From Bacillus sp. T33-2 (GTDB lineage Bacteria > Bacillota > Bacilli > Bacillales > Cytobacillaceae): DNA of 64,000 bases. The stretch's first letter is position 1; each line of letters starts with the position of its first letter. Where the stretch lies: contig NZ_PGVB01000034.1 in NCBI RefSeq assembly GCF_002860205.1, positions 1 through 64,000 of the forward strand, in the 5' to 3' direction. The notes under the pieces are model-generated. The model worked only from the letters and a program-made list of their open reading frames with translations. It made no database searches and was not told the origin of the DNA. Of the stretch, positions 17,786 to 26,268 are shown piece after piece. Made by a program: the position numbers and the translations under genes.

Positions 17786-18759
17786 GCAGATTTCTCCTTT
17801 GACAAGGCAAGGATTGCATCCTCGAGACGAGGCCTTTTGAGCTCGAGCCTTTGAATGGCAATCTCCTGGTCTACACAAACCGCGATAACACTGGATGTCG
17901 GGTCAAACGGCGCGTTGACTTCCATAATTGAGGCGTCCGAAGTTGAAATAAAATGCACAGTACAGCCCGGCAGGCTTTTTGAGATTTTGTTCTGTTCAAT
18001 CATTGATAAATATCTCGTTTCAACCGATACATAAAAATCTTTCACTACAGCTGCCGTGATATTTTGCGGAGTATCATGAAGCACCAGCTTTCCTTTCTCA
18101 ATGATATAGACCCTGTCGCAAAGCTCTTCCACTTCCTCCAAATAGTGGCTTGTCAACAGAATCCCCTTTTTGTGTTGTTTTGCCAGATTCTTGACAGTTT
18201 CCCTGAGCTGTTTTGCTACCGGTGCATCAAGACCGAGGGTAGGTTCATCCAGAAATAAATATTTCGGGTCATTGATCAGGCCCCGGGCAATCTGCAGTCT
18301 TTGCTTCATGCCCTTTGAATACAGCTCGACGGGTGTATCCGCTGCGGCGGATAAACCAACCTCCTGGATTAAGGCCTTAATTTTAGCCTCCAGCTCTGCG
18401 CCATGAAGGCCATATAATTTTCCGAAATACCGGAGATTTTCGACCCCTGTCAAACGCCAATACAGCATCCGTTCTCCCCCGGCGATCATATTGACAAGGT
18501 TCTTTACCTTGATGGCATCCTTGACTGCGTCCATCCCGTCGACAGAAATTGTTCCTTCAGACGGGTTCAATAACGTGCACAGCATTTTGATTGTCGTCGT
18601 TTTTCCTGCTCCATTCAAACCGAGCAGCCCGACAATTTCTCCTTCATTTATCGTTAAATCTATGCCGCCAACAGCGTGTACCGGCTGTTTTTCCCTGCGA
18701 AACAAACCTGTCTTTTTAGAAATCATATAGGTTTTCTTCAATCCTTTTGCCTCAATCAC
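17782..18759 (-). CDS. ABC transporter ATP-binding protein
   Basis: About 325 aa from the GTG at 18759, with AAGGGGG upstream; the longer open frame lies over the end of the preceding permease and lacks family similarity. Walker A is GLNGAGKTTTIKML, the signature is LYSKGMKQRLQIARGL, Walker B is YLFLDEPTLGLD, and the switch His is in LLTSHYLEE. A roughly 80-residue C-terminal extension is typical of ABC-2 exporter ATPases. The start lies 13 bp after the upstream permease, and the end overlaps the next permease by 4 bp. It powers export by the two flanking permeases. Confidence 0.92.
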   Translation of the reverse strand: MIEAKGLKKTYMISKKTGLFRREKQPVHAVGGIDLTINEGEIVGLLGLNGAGKTTTIKMLCTLLNPSEGTISVDGMDAVKDAIKVKNLVNMIAGGERMLYWRLTGVENLRYFGKLYGLHGAELEAKIKALIQEVGLSAAADTPVELYSKGMKQRLQIARGLINDPKYLFLDEPTLGLDAPVAKQLRETVKNLAKQHKKGILLTSHYLEEVEELCDRVYIIEKGKLVLHDTPQNITAAVVKDFYVSVETRYLSMIEQNKISKSLPGCTVHFISTSDASIMEVNAPFDPTSSVIAVCVDQEIAIQRLELKRPRLEDAILALSKEKSA

Positions 18760-18772
18760 AAACCATTCCCCC

Positions 18773-19585
18773 TTATCCAAAATGTTTTTCCAAAACCACT
18801 TTTTCCATCTTTTTGATGAATATAGAACCAATCGGAAAGTAAATGAGTCCGAGCACAATCATCTTCATCAGCAGAGGTGTGACGCCGGATAAAGGCTGCC
18901 CCTCAATCCAAACCATCCGTAGAGCATCCACCCCATGTGTCAATGGCATGATTTCCCCAATCCAGGCTACTGAGGCAGGCAGAAATTCTGATGGGAATGT
19001 AATGCTGCATACAAGGCTCATCAGTACAAACAATGTATTTTGTGTGATGTATGTATCCCTGAAGTACAGCATGAATGTGCCGAGGATCAGTGCCTGGCTG
19101 AAAATCGCGAAAATCAGGACGGCCAGGACGACAGCGACATTGAGCCAGTTGACATTTTCCATATGCAATCCAAAAAAATAGCCAACAGATGTGATTGCCA
19201 AAAATTCCAGTCCAATCCGCATGAACCCTTGGGCCATATACCCTAAATAGTACCCTTTCCTCGAGGACGGGGAGAGCAGCAGTGCTTCAAGCGTGCCTTC
19301 CCTAAGCTCCGTGATGATAGCACGGCTGACAATCATCAGCAGCGATACGGAAAAAGAATAAAGCAATCCGCCCAGGATGACGTAGGAAACATAGTCTTCC
19401 GTACCTGCCGAGGAAACAAACTTTTCATTAAGGTCTTCATGAAATACAAAAAAGTAGGTGAGATAGGCAAAAACGATAATATAAATGCCGCTCAATATAT
19501 GGCCCAAAAAAAATGACCAGGGAAAAGCCCTCTTCATGACCAAATAGTTCCGCTGAAAGGTAGCGGAAAAGGGAAGCCACATCAT
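18773..19585 (-). CDS. ABC-2 type transporter permease (proximal)
   Basis: 270 aa; the ATG overlaps the regulator's stop codon (ATGA) and has AAAGGAGG upstream. Six membrane helices, with the ABC-2 motif ELREGTLEALLLSPSSRKGY after helix 2 and a late FIGSIF-type re-entrant region. It differs clearly in sequence from the second permease, so the transporter is probably a heterodimer. It lies directly between the regulator and ATPase genes in the operon. The exported compound is not evident. Confidence 0.88.
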   Translation of the reverse strand: MMWLPFSATFQRNYLVMKRAFPWSFFLGHILSGIYIIVFAYLTYFFVFHEDLNEKFVSSAGTEDYVSYVILGGLLYSFSVSLLMIVSRAIITELREGTLEALLLSPSSRKGYYLGYMAQGFMRIGLEFLAITSVGYFFGLHMENVNWLNVAVVLAVLIFAIFSQALILGTFMLYFRDTYITQNTLFVLMSLVCSITFPSEFLPASVAWIGEIMPLTHGVDALRMVWIEGQPLSGVTPLLMKMIVLGLIYFPIGSIFIKKMEKVVLEKHFG

Positions 19586-20610
19586 GATTCCTCCTTTTTC
19601 TCCATTAAAGGCTGGTCGAAAAATTGATTCAAATCCACCTTTAATTGCTCCAATTTCTCTTTTTTGGTGCGGTAAAAGACAAAATGCCCGTGCCGTTCAT
19701 AATGAAGCAGCCCGGCACCTTCCAGCAGTTTCAAGTGCTTGGAAACAGTGGCTTTGGCCAGGCCTGTCTTCTCTGTCAGCTGCTGGGTGCAGTACGGATG
19801 GTATAGAAGCATTCTCAGCAGGTTCAACCTTGTTTTGTCCCCAAAAGCCTGGAGGATGTCCATCAGATCCTCGGGGACACCTGCAGGTTGATGCTCTTTG
19901 GGAAGGGCAACCTGGTAATAGACAATAATATGAGGCACTTCCAAACCAACCAGCAAATGCGGGGCGATAAACGTTGATGGGTAAATTGTTAAAGTGTCGA
20001 TCTCCGCATAATCAAACACCCATGTCTCAGCTTTGAAAAATTTTAGCGATTTCCTTTCCAGCTTGAACCTAGGGTGAATTGAACCGACCGCTTCAGCCGG
20101 ATTATTTTTCATTCTGGCTTTCAGTTCATGGACAGACTTGACAAGCCACGGTTCCACCCTGAAAAGCTCCCGCGCGAAAAATTGTTGTTGGTACTGATAT
20201 AAAAATTCGCATAGCTCAGCCTGAAAATATCGTGGTTTGGACAGTACCTCCCTCTCCCCGGAACTTAATTCGGCATGCGGCAGGCTGGCCCGTTTACCAA
20301 GGAAAAAATCGATGAATTTTTCGCTGTTCAATTGCCTTATTCGCTCAATTGCCTCCTCCGGGTGCTTCTCTTCAAAATTCAGATGATCCTGCAAGTCGAG
20401 AAAATTGAGCCATTCATTGCTTAACTCGCCGTACAGACAGGCGGATTCCCACAATGACGGTTTCATTGCGGCCTTCATTTCTTCCGCCCATGCCAGCCGC
20501 GGCAGATGGTGGGCAGGGTTATACAGTACATGCAGGCTTGTAATCATTTCGCGAAATGGTGAATAGATAATGCGCACGTGCTTTTGTAACCAATGGTTTA
20601 ACTGTTCCAA
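19582..20610 (-). CDS. ArsR-type winged-helix regulator with long N-terminal domain
   Basis: About 342 aa. The C-terminal 100 residues are an ArsR-like winged helix (LMDILQAFGDKTRLNLLRML, then GLAKATVSKHLKLLEGAGLL, and a wing HFVFYRT). The N-terminal 230 residues are an unassigned, mostly helical domain, perhaps DUF5937-like, that may bind the inducer. I prefer the TTG at 20610 (AAAAGG 9 nt upstream) over the ATG at 20619, which touches that site, and over a TTG at 20664 lying near the predicted transcription start. It heads the ABC exporter operon and probably represses it through the palindromes upstream. Confidence 0.8.
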   Translation of the reverse strand: MEQLNHWLQKHVRIIYSPFREMITSLHVLYNPAHHLPRLAWAEEMKAAMKPSLWESACLYGELSNEWLNFLDLQDHLNFEEKHPEEAIERIRQLNSEKFIDFFLGKRASLPHAELSSGEREVLSKPRYFQAELCEFLYQYQQQFFARELFRVEPWLVKSVHELKARMKNNPAEAVGSIHPRFKLERKSLKFFKAETWVFDYAEIDTLTIYPSTFIAPHLLVGLEVPHIIVYYQVALPKEHQPAGVPEDLMDILQAFGDKTRLNLLRMLLYHPYCTQQLTEKTGLAKATVSKHLKLLEGAGLLHYERHGHFVFYRTKKEKLEQLKVDLNQFFDQPLMEKKEES

Positions 20611-20624
20611 AACAATCATCCTTT

Positions 20625-20704
20625 TTGATTCGTCAAAAGACGAATCAAATTTATAATTTTGCAAAATTATTCAGTATTTTATATAGGAAGACCGCATTTG
20701 TCAA
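20625..20704 (-). promoter_or_regulatory. Promoter and two palindromic operators of the ABC exporter operon
   Basis: On the minus strand TTGACA (20704-20699), a 17-bp spacer and TAAAAT (20681-20676) form a near-consensus sigma-A promoter. Just downstream lie ATAATTTTGCAAAATTAT (20653-20670), a perfect 18-bp palindrome at the likely transcription start, and TTGATTCGTC-AAAA-GACGAATCAA (20625-20648), a 10-bp inverted repeat. Either would suit a dimeric ArsR-type repressor. Confidence 0.75.
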
Positions 20705-20798
20705 TATAAGAAATTAAATATTGATTGATTTAATTGTCCTGTTATTGAGAATGTTATAAGCTGTTAACAGAAGTTGATTGGAAAGAGGGGCAACTGCG

Positions 20799-21617
20799 AT
20801 GGCCAACGATAAAAAATTTGATTTTCATACCCACCACATACGCTGTGGTCATGCAAGGGGAACGATTCGGGATTATATCGAGGCAGGAATCGAAAAAGGG
20901 CTGGACATGATCGGGATTGCTGACCATACACCGTATTTTTCAAGTGAACAGGACCAGCCGTATCCACATATCGCCATGGGGAAAAGCCAGTTTCCGGAAT
21001 ACATAGCAGAAGTGCTGCAGTTCAAAAAGGAATATGCGGGGAAGATTGATGTTCTATTAGGGGTCGAGTCCGACTTTTTCCCAGAGCATGTCCAGGTTTA
21101 TCAGCAGTGTTTCGACCAATATCCTTTTGATTACATCATTGGCTCCGTCCATCACGTGGACGGGATCAATATTTTTAAAAAGGACCGCTGGGAAGGCTTG
21201 ACCGCACGACAAAAACGGCAGACAAAGGAAACGTATTACGACTTGATCGAGCAATCCGCCCGGAGCGGCATGTTCCAGATTCTTGGCCATATTGATGCGA
21301 TGAAAGGGTTTTACCCAGCATTTTCTGAAATTCAGACCGAAGCAATCGAGAAGACATTAAAAGTCATTGCTGAATATGATATTGCCATCGAAGTAAATAC
21401 ATCAGGAAAAACGAAATACAGCGGCGGCTGGTATCCGGCTGATGACATCCTTGAAAGGGCCCTCCATTTTGGGGTGACCGCCACCTTTGGTTCTGATGCC
21501 CATGACCCTGACCGGGTTGGCGATGATTTTGACCTCGTAAAGAAAAAGCTTAAAGAAATCGGATTTAAGGAATGGGCCTATTTCAAAGAAAAGAAACGGT
21601 TTCTGGCATCATTATAA
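20799..21617 (+). CDS. hisJ: Histidinol-phosphatase, PHP family (HisJ/HisK type)
   Basis: 272 aa from the ATG at 20799, with AGAGGGG 8 nt upstream. It has the PHP-domain metal motifs: FDFHTHHIRCGHA near the N-terminus, IADHTPYF, GVESDFF, the middle GSVHHVDG, ILGHIDAMK and late FGSDAHDPDRVG. Expected reaction: L-histidinol phosphate to L-histidinol plus phosphate in histidine synthesis. Length is normal for the family. It stands alone, away from other his genes, as is common in Bacillaceae. A different phosphatase activity cannot be excluded, since PHP proteins are diverse. Confidence 0.85.
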   Translation: MANDKKFDFHTHHIRCGHARGTIRDYIEAGIEKGLDMIGIADHTPYFSSEQDQPYPHIAMGKSQFPEYIAEVLQFKKEYAGKIDVLLGVESDFFPEHVQVYQQCFDQYPFDYIIGSVHHVDGINIFKKDRWEGLTARQKRQTKETYYDLIEQSARSGMFQILGHIDAMKGFYPAFSEIQTEAIEKTLKVIAEYDIAIEVNTSGKTKYSGGWYPADDILERALHFGVTATFGSDAHDPDRVGDDFDLVKKKLKEIGFKEWAYFKEKKRFLASL

Positions 21618-21717
21618 TATTGGGAAACGTCCAGACACTCAAGGTGAATTTTTTTCTGGCAAAAAAAACAGTATTTGTTATAATGAAAATGCAGCTGCAA
21701 AACTGAATATTGAGAAA

Positions 21718-21809
21718 TATGTAGGGGGACCGGTGTTGCCGGTTGAGATAGTTCCGATAGAACTGACCCTTTGAACCTGATTCTGGCTAATACCAGCGAA
21801 GGGAACATA
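21718..21809 (+). ncRNA. TPP (THI-box) riboswitch
   Basis: Closing stem TATGT (21718-21722) with ACATA (21805-21809). The THI-element core is clear: GGGGGACCGGTG, then CCGGTTGAGATAG, ACCCTTTGAACCTGATTC and ACCAGCGAAGGGAAC. A TATAAT at 21679-21684 is a likely -10 element just upstream. It precedes an intrinsic terminator and a pyrimidine-uptake operon, so TPP should shut the operon off. Confidence 0.95.
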
Positions 21810-21836
21810 CTTACAAACTTGTATGTTTGTTATTAT

Positions 21837-21866
21837 GCGCCCGGGTATGGTCCGGGCGCTTTTTTA
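21837..21866 (+). terminator. Riboswitch-controlled terminator
   Basis: GCGCCCGG (21837-21844) pairs with CCGGGCGC (21852-21859), followed by TTTTTT. It lies between the TPP aptamer and the first gene. Confidence 0.92.
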
Positions 21867-21926
21867 ATGCCCCGGGGAGCGGCCAGGCAAGCAACACCAA
21901 TACATAGATTAAGGGGAGAAGGCCGT

Positions 21927-22916
21927 ATGAAAAAATGGATTATGCTACTTATGGCAATGCTTCTAATCACAGGATGTGCCACCAATGAGGCAGGTTCCGA
22001 AAACGAAGATGAGAAGAAGTTGAAAAAGGTGTCCGTTGTTCTTGATTGGACACCGAACACAAACCACACTGGGTTATATGTGGCAAAGGAGAAGGGCTAT
22101 TTTGAAAAAGAAGGGCTTGATGTAGAAATCATCATGCCTGGTGAGGCCGGAGCCGACCAGCTTGTGGCTGCCGGGAAAGCACAGTTTGGGGTGAGCTATC
22201 AGGAAGGAGTTACGCTGGCTCGCGTCCAGGGGGTGCCGCTAGTGTCGATTGCAGCAGTGATACAGCACAATACTTCCGGTTTTGCCTCTCCTGTTGCAAA
22301 AAATATTAAAGCACCGAAGGATTTCGAAGGGAAAACATATGGGGGCTGGGGTTCCCCAGTTGAGAAGTCTGTCATTTCTTCATTAATGAAGCTAGAAAGT
22401 GCGGATGTCGAAAAAGTAAACATAGTGAACATGGGCGACACTGATTTCTTCACTGCCGTAAAACGTGAGATTGATTTTGCCTGGATATATTACGGCTGGA
22501 CTGGAATCGAAGCAGAGCTGCGCGGCGAGAAACTTAATATGGTTTATTTAACCGACTATACCGAAAAACTGGATTACTACACGCCGGTCCTGTCTACAAA
22601 CGAGGACATGATTAAAAATGACCCTAAAACGGTTAAGGCATTTGTGAAGGCGGCTTCAGAAGGGTACCAGTTTGCGATCAACAGCCCGGAAGAAGCTGCG
22701 GATATTTTAATAAAAGCAGCACCGGACCTTGATGAGGACCTTGTGAAGAAGAGCCAGGAATGGCTTGCATCCCGTTACCAGGACGACGCAAAGCGCTGGG
22801 GTGAACAAAAACTCGAGGTATGGGAAAATTATGCTGGCTGGATGTATGAAAATAAACTGCTAGAAAAAGAGCTGGATGCGGAAAAAGCTTTTACAAATGA
22901 ATTTTTGCCGGAATAA
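21927..22916 (+). CDS. thiY: Thiamine-precursor ABC transporter substrate-binding lipoprotein (ThiY-like)
   Basis: 329 aa from the ATG at 21927, with GGGGAGAAGG upstream; the longer open frame begins inside the riboswitch. A lipoprotein signal ends LLITGC. The body is an NMT1/THI5-type binding protein (VVLDWTPNTNHTGLYVAKEKGYF, then GVSYQEGV and WIYYGWTG). This family binds the pyrimidine HMP or its formylamino derivative; B. halodurans ThiY is the model. It is followed by a small thiamine-binding protein, ThiX and ThiZ, and the TPP riboswitch ties the operon to thiamine supply. Confidence 0.92.
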   Translation: MKKWIMLLMAMLLITGCATNEAGSENEDEKKLKKVSVVLDWTPNTNHTGLYVAKEKGYFEKEGLDVEIIMPGEAGADQLVAAGKAQFGVSYQEGVTLARVQGVPLVSIAAVIQHNTSGFASPVAKNIKAPKDFEGKTYGGWGSPVEKSVISSLMKLESADVEKVNIVNMGDTDFFTAVKREIDFAWIYYGWTGIEAELRGEKLNMVYLTDYTEKLDYYTPVLSTNEDMIKNDPKTVKAFVKAASEGYQFAINSPEEAADILIKAAPDLDEDLVKKSQEWLASRYQDDAKRWGEQKLEVWENYAGWMYENKLLEKELDAEKAFTNEFLPE

Positions 22917-22954
22917 AGACCATTCAGGAATGATTTTCAATAAGGAGGAGAAAA

Positions 22955-23245
22955 ATGGCCGACGCACTCGTTAGCATTCAAATCATACCAAAAACAAAAA
23001 ATGGGGAAAGTGTCATTCCGTACGTTGATGAAGCCATCAAGGTAATCGAGGATTCCGGAGTAAAATACGAAGTCCATCCTCTTGAAACGACGATGGAAGG
23101 TGACCTTGGGCTGCTGCTGTCTATCATAGCTGAAATGAATGCGCGGATGATTGAAGTCGGAAGCAGCAATGTCATATCACAGGTAAAGATTCTATATCAG
23201 CCCGATGGTATTACAATGAATGAATTGACGGAGAAATACCGCTAA
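22955..23245 (+). CDS. Small thiamine-binding protein (DUF77/MTH1187 family)
   Basis: 96 aa, ATG with AAGGAGGAG upstream. It shows the ferredoxin-like DUF77 pattern (VSIQIIPKT, VDEAIKVIEDSGVKYEVHPLETTMEGDL), similar to B. subtilis YqgV and the YkoF-type fold, which bind thiamine or its pyrimidine. It lies 38 bp after thiY, and its stop overlaps the thiX start by 1 bp (TAATG). In this setting it may be a cytoplasmic chaperone or sensor for the imported pyrimidine; that role is inferred from context only. Confidence 0.85.
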   Translation: MADALVSIQIIPKTKNGESVIPYVDEAIKVIEDSGVKYEVHPLETTMEGDLGLLLSIIAEMNARMIEVGSSNVISQVKILYQPDGITMNELTEKYR

Positions 23246-24012
23246 TGAAACGAATGAAACTAAAAGGGTGGAGACCGTTTTTCGTTCTCCTCCTTTTATT
23301 AATTATATGGGAAGTGTCCGTAAAAAAAGCTGAAGTACCTGGTTGGCTTCTACCGGCACCTTCAGTCATTTTCACCGAGGGATTGAATGGCTGGGCCGGT
23401 TTTCAAACACATTTGATATCTACTGTCAAGCTTGCGTTAGTTGGGTTTCTGATCGGCTCGGCAATTGGGATCGGTTTTGCCGTTGTATTGCATCTTCTGC
23501 CTTTTGTAAGAGAATCAGTATATCCATTATTGATCCTTTCGCAAAATGTGCCTGTTATTGTGCTGGCACCACTTTTAGTCATCTGGTTCGGGTTTGGAAT
23601 TTTGCCGAAAATGATCGTCATCACACTTGTCTGTTTTTTCCCGATTACAGTCGCTGCCCTGGACGGTTTTAAGCAAACACCAGCGGAATTAAAGCATTAT
23701 ATGAAAATGGCCGGCGCCACTGATGGCCAAGTCTTTCGAAAGCTGGAATTGCCACATGCCCTTCCTTCGATTTTTTCCGGCCTGAAAATCTCTGCAACGT
23801 ACAGTGTGATGGGTGCGGTGATCTCCGAGTGGCTCGGTGCAAAACAGGGAATCGGTGTGTACATGACCCTCGCTTCATTTTCTTTCCGGACTGACAGGGT
23901 TTTTGTAGCGATTTTTGCGATTATCGCGATAAGCATATTGTTTTTTGGTGGAATCGCCTGGACGGAACATCAGCTTGCAGGCTGGAAGAGGAAGGGGGAT
24001 AGGATCAAATGA
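23245..24012 (+). CDS. thiX: Thiamine-precursor ABC transporter permease (ThiX-like)
   Basis: 255 aa with six membrane helices. The binding-protein-dependent permease (EAA) loop is clear: MAGATDGQVFRKLELPHALP near residues 155-175. It is of the SsuC/TauC/ThiX type. It overlaps the DUF77 gene by 1 bp and the ATPase gene by 4 bp (ATGA), so it is tightly coupled. It forms the membrane channel of the TPP-controlled uptake system with ThiY and ThiZ. Confidence 0.92.
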   Translation: MKRMKLKGWRPFFVLLLLLIIWEVSVKKAEVPGWLLPAPSVIFTEGLNGWAGFQTHLISTVKLALVGFLIGSAIGIGFAVVLHLLPFVRESVYPLLILSQNVPVIVLAPLLVIWFGFGILPKMIVITLVCFFPITVAALDGFKQTPAELKHYMKMAGATDGQVFRKLELPHALPSIFSGLKISATYSVMGAVISEWLGAKQGIGVYMTLASFSFRTDRVFVAIFAIIAISILFFGGIAWTEHQLAGWKRKGDRIK

Positions 24013-24749
24013 CCAAGCTTGCTTTGAAAAATGTCAGCATGAACTTTGGAACAAACAAAATACTCCATGACATAAACCTGGAGGTTAGTGAGGGTGAATT
24101 TACCGCAATCCTCGGCCCATCCGGCAGCGGCAAGAGCACTCTGTTCAGTCTTGTCGGGGGTATATTGTCTCCGGATGAAGGAGAAATTCACCTGGATGGC
24201 AGGAATATCAATGGAAAACAGGGATTCATCAGTTATATGCCCCAAACTTCAGCCCTATTCCCATGGAGAACTGTTTTGCAAAATGTGCTGCTTGGCCAGG
24301 AATTACAAGGTAAAGCCGATAAACATGCCGCAAAACAAATGCTGGTGACGGCAGGCTTGGGTGAATATGAGAAAGCGTATCCTCATCAGCTTTCCGGAGG
24401 GATGAAGCAAAGAACGGCATTTATCCGTGCCTTGCTCAGCCCGCAAACGGTCATGCTTCTTGATGAACCATTTTCGGCCCTGGACGAATTCACCCGGCTG
24501 GACATGCAAAAATGGCTTTTGTCCATATGGGAGACGCACCGAAAAACAATTCTCTTTATTACACATAATATCGAAGAGGCTTTATTTTTGGCTGACCGGA
24601 TCGTTGTATTATCGGACAAACCGGCAAGTATAGCAGCAGAGTTTCGTGTCCCATTTCCACGGCCAAGGAGGGAACACTTATTGCTTGAGGAATCATTTCT
24701 ACAGTGGAAACGGACTGTATATTACGCGTTAAAGGGTGGAGAGGCTTAA
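24009..24749 (+). CDS. thiZ: Thiamine-precursor ABC transporter ATPase (ThiZ-like)
   Basis: 246 aa. Walker A is GPSGSGKSTLFSLVGG, the Q-loop is SYMPQTSALFPW, the signature is LSGGMKQRTAFIRALL, Walker B is VMLLDEPFSALD, and the switch His is in FITHNIEE. It belongs to the SsuB/TauB/ThiZ group of importer ATPases. The end overlaps the next start by one base (TAATG). It energises uptake of the pyrimidine precursor by ThiX and ThiY. Confidence 0.92.
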   Translation: MTKLALKNVSMNFGTNKILHDINLEVSEGEFTAILGPSGSGKSTLFSLVGGILSPDEGEIHLDGRNINGKQGFISYMPQTSALFPWRTVLQNVLLGQELQGKADKHAAKQMLVTAGLGEYEKAYPHQLSGGMKQRTAFIRALLSPQTVMLLDEPFSALDEFTRLDMQKWLLSIWETHRKTILFITHNIEEALFLADRIVVLSDKPASIAAEFRVPFPRPRREHLLLEESFLQWKRTVYYALKGGEA

Positions 24750-25528
24750 TGGAAAAAAAGATAATAGATGCCCATATCCATCTTGATCAATATGCTGATG
24801 AAGAAATCGAAAAGTTTTTTCCGGATGGTGCTATTTCCGGGGTGATATCGGTAAGCATGCAGCTGGAATCGTGCAAACGCAATCTGGAACTTTCACAAAG
24901 AGATGGCAGGATATTTCCGGCGTTTGGCTATCATCCGGAACAGGTATTGCCAACTGACCGCAATCTATCCGATTTGCTGGAATGGATGCACGCCCATCAG
25001 CATTCCATGGTTGCGGTCGGGGAGGTAGGCCTCCCGTTCTATACAAGGAAGGAATGGAAGCGGGGAGAATTTCCGTTGCATGGATATGTTGAGTTGCTGG
25101 AAACGTTCATTACCCATGCCAAACGGTGGCGTAAGCCAATCATCCTCCATGCTGTGCATGATGATGCTCCGCTCGTATGCAGCCTTCTTGAAAAGCATTC
25201 CATCACCAAGGCTCATTTTCACTGGTTTAAAGGCGAAGCAAGAACGTTACAGAGGATGGCGGAGAATGGCTATTATATTTCCGTCACGCCTGATATCGTC
25301 TATGAACAGGAAATCCAGTCGATTGTGCTTGATTACCCGCTTGGCCAGATAATGGTCGAAACAGACGGTCCATGGCCATTCGAAGGGCCATTTGAAGGCG
25401 ACAACACCCATCCAAATATGATTCACTCATCCATCAAAACCATCGCCCACATAAAAAACCTCACAGAAGCAGAAGTTTATGACCGTTTATATAAAAATAC
25501 ACTCGAATTCTACACATTACCGCGTTAA
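24749..25528 (+). CDS. TatD-family metal-dependent hydrolase in thi operon
   Basis: 259 aa from the ATG at 24749, with GGAGAGG upstream; it overlaps the thiZ stop by one base. TatD metal ligands are present: IDAHIHLDQY, the Glu of VGEVGLPFY, the His of IILHAVHDD, the His of AHFHWFKGE, and the Asp of VETDGPWPFEG. TatD proteins are usually nucleases or amidohydrolase-like enzymes. Here the gene is the last of the TPP-controlled operon, so it may hydrolyse an imported thiamine breakdown product, analogous to amidohydrolase YlmB of the classical salvage route. That is an inference from position. Confidence 0.85.
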   Translation: MEKKIIDAHIHLDQYADEEIEKFFPDGAISGVISVSMQLESCKRNLELSQRDGRIFPAFGYHPEQVLPTDRNLSDLLEWMHAHQHSMVAVGEVGLPFYTRKEWKRGEFPLHGYVELLETFITHAKRWRKPIILHAVHDDAPLVCSLLEKHSITKAHFHWFKGEARTLQRMAENGYYISVTPDIVYEQEIQSIVLDYPLGQIMVETDGPWPFEGPFEGDNTHPNMIHSSIKTIAHIKNLTEAEVYDRLYKNTLEFYTLPR

Positions 25529-25979
25529 TTGAGTGGGGGTGCCCTCACAATATTAAAGCGTTAATTGGACGGGGGGACATGCCCAGCAACAGTAAGTTAT
25601 TGTATCTCCCAGCGTCTAATACACTGCCTATATATAGAATTAAACAGAAAAATCAGAATATTTATTGTCTCAAGATATTTTTGGTGATATTATCTTTTTT
25701 CTGCCAGAAAAATTAAGGGGAGGGGAAATGGATGAATGATATCAATTGAAGGCTAAAGCACATCCTTCAAGATTGCCAAACGTTCAACCGGGTTGCGCGA
25801 AGCTGCCAAAGCTCTTTTTTATCGTGAATATACACGGTTGATGCATATGGCGATTTGGTGTCAGGCATTATCGCTCGACAGGCTCTTGAATTGAACTGAA
25901 CGCCCGCTCTTTCATGTTTTAAATTCATCCCTGTTGGTTAAAACAGTCATAGATGGCATTCGAAAGAAAGTGGTGACCT
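25529..25979. other. Gap without a supported gene; short direct repeat
   Basis: The gap starts with an imperfect direct repeat: GCGTTAATTG followed by a GGGGG-containing stretch occurs at about 25522 and 25559. A strand of about 130 nt near 25760-25900 reads fairly openly in two frames, but stops interrupt both. I see no start with a ribosome site and no family similarity. Confidence 0.5.
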
Positions 25980-26120
25980 ATGAAGGAAATAAGGGAAACT
26001 AGATATTGTGAAAACTGTAAAAAAGAAACATTGCATGTAGTGACCGAAGACGCCCTGGAAATAGAATACCACTGTAAAAACTGTGGATATCGTCAGGAGA
26101 TCATAAAATCATTTTTCTAG
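25980..26120 (+). CDS. Small zinc-ribbon protein (46 aa)
   Basis: A 46-aa open frame with two CxxC knuckles: RYCENCKKETLH and YHCKNCGYRQE. These are the usual ligands of a one-zinc ribbon. The ATG follows AAAGTGGTGA at reasonable spacing. Nothing else is recognisable; the C-terminus is EIIKSFF. An intrinsic terminator begins 22 bp after the stop. The size and motif resemble small zinc-binding proteins seen in Bacillus, but I cannot assign a function. Neighbours (thi operon, PTS gene) are not obviously related. Confidence 0.7.
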   Translation: MKEIRETRYCENCKKETLHVVTEDALEIEYHCKNCGYRQEIIKSFF

Positions 26121-26135
26121 AGATGGAGTTCAGAT

Positions 26136-26182
26136 CAAAAAAAGAGCTTAATTCTTGAACGAATTAGGCTCTTCCTTGTTTT
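26136..26182. terminator. Bidirectional terminator
   Basis: AAGAGC and TAATTC (26142-26154) pair with GAATTA and GCTCTT (26161-26173), with one T/G mismatch. On the minus strand TTTTTTT follows, serving the PTS gene; on the plus strand a weaker TTGTTTTATTT tract serves the zinc-ribbon gene. Confidence 0.8.
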
Positions 26183-26268
26183 ATTTGGCAAATATAGAGA
26201 AGGCATACAAATCTTCAGTTTCTCAGATTAAAGGCACCTACCCAAACAAACTAAGAAACTAATACTAA

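Noticed and set aside
25730-25979. A decayed gene between the thi operon and the zinc-ribbon gene
   Set aside because: Two frames read openly for short stretches, but I could not match either to a family or find a start.
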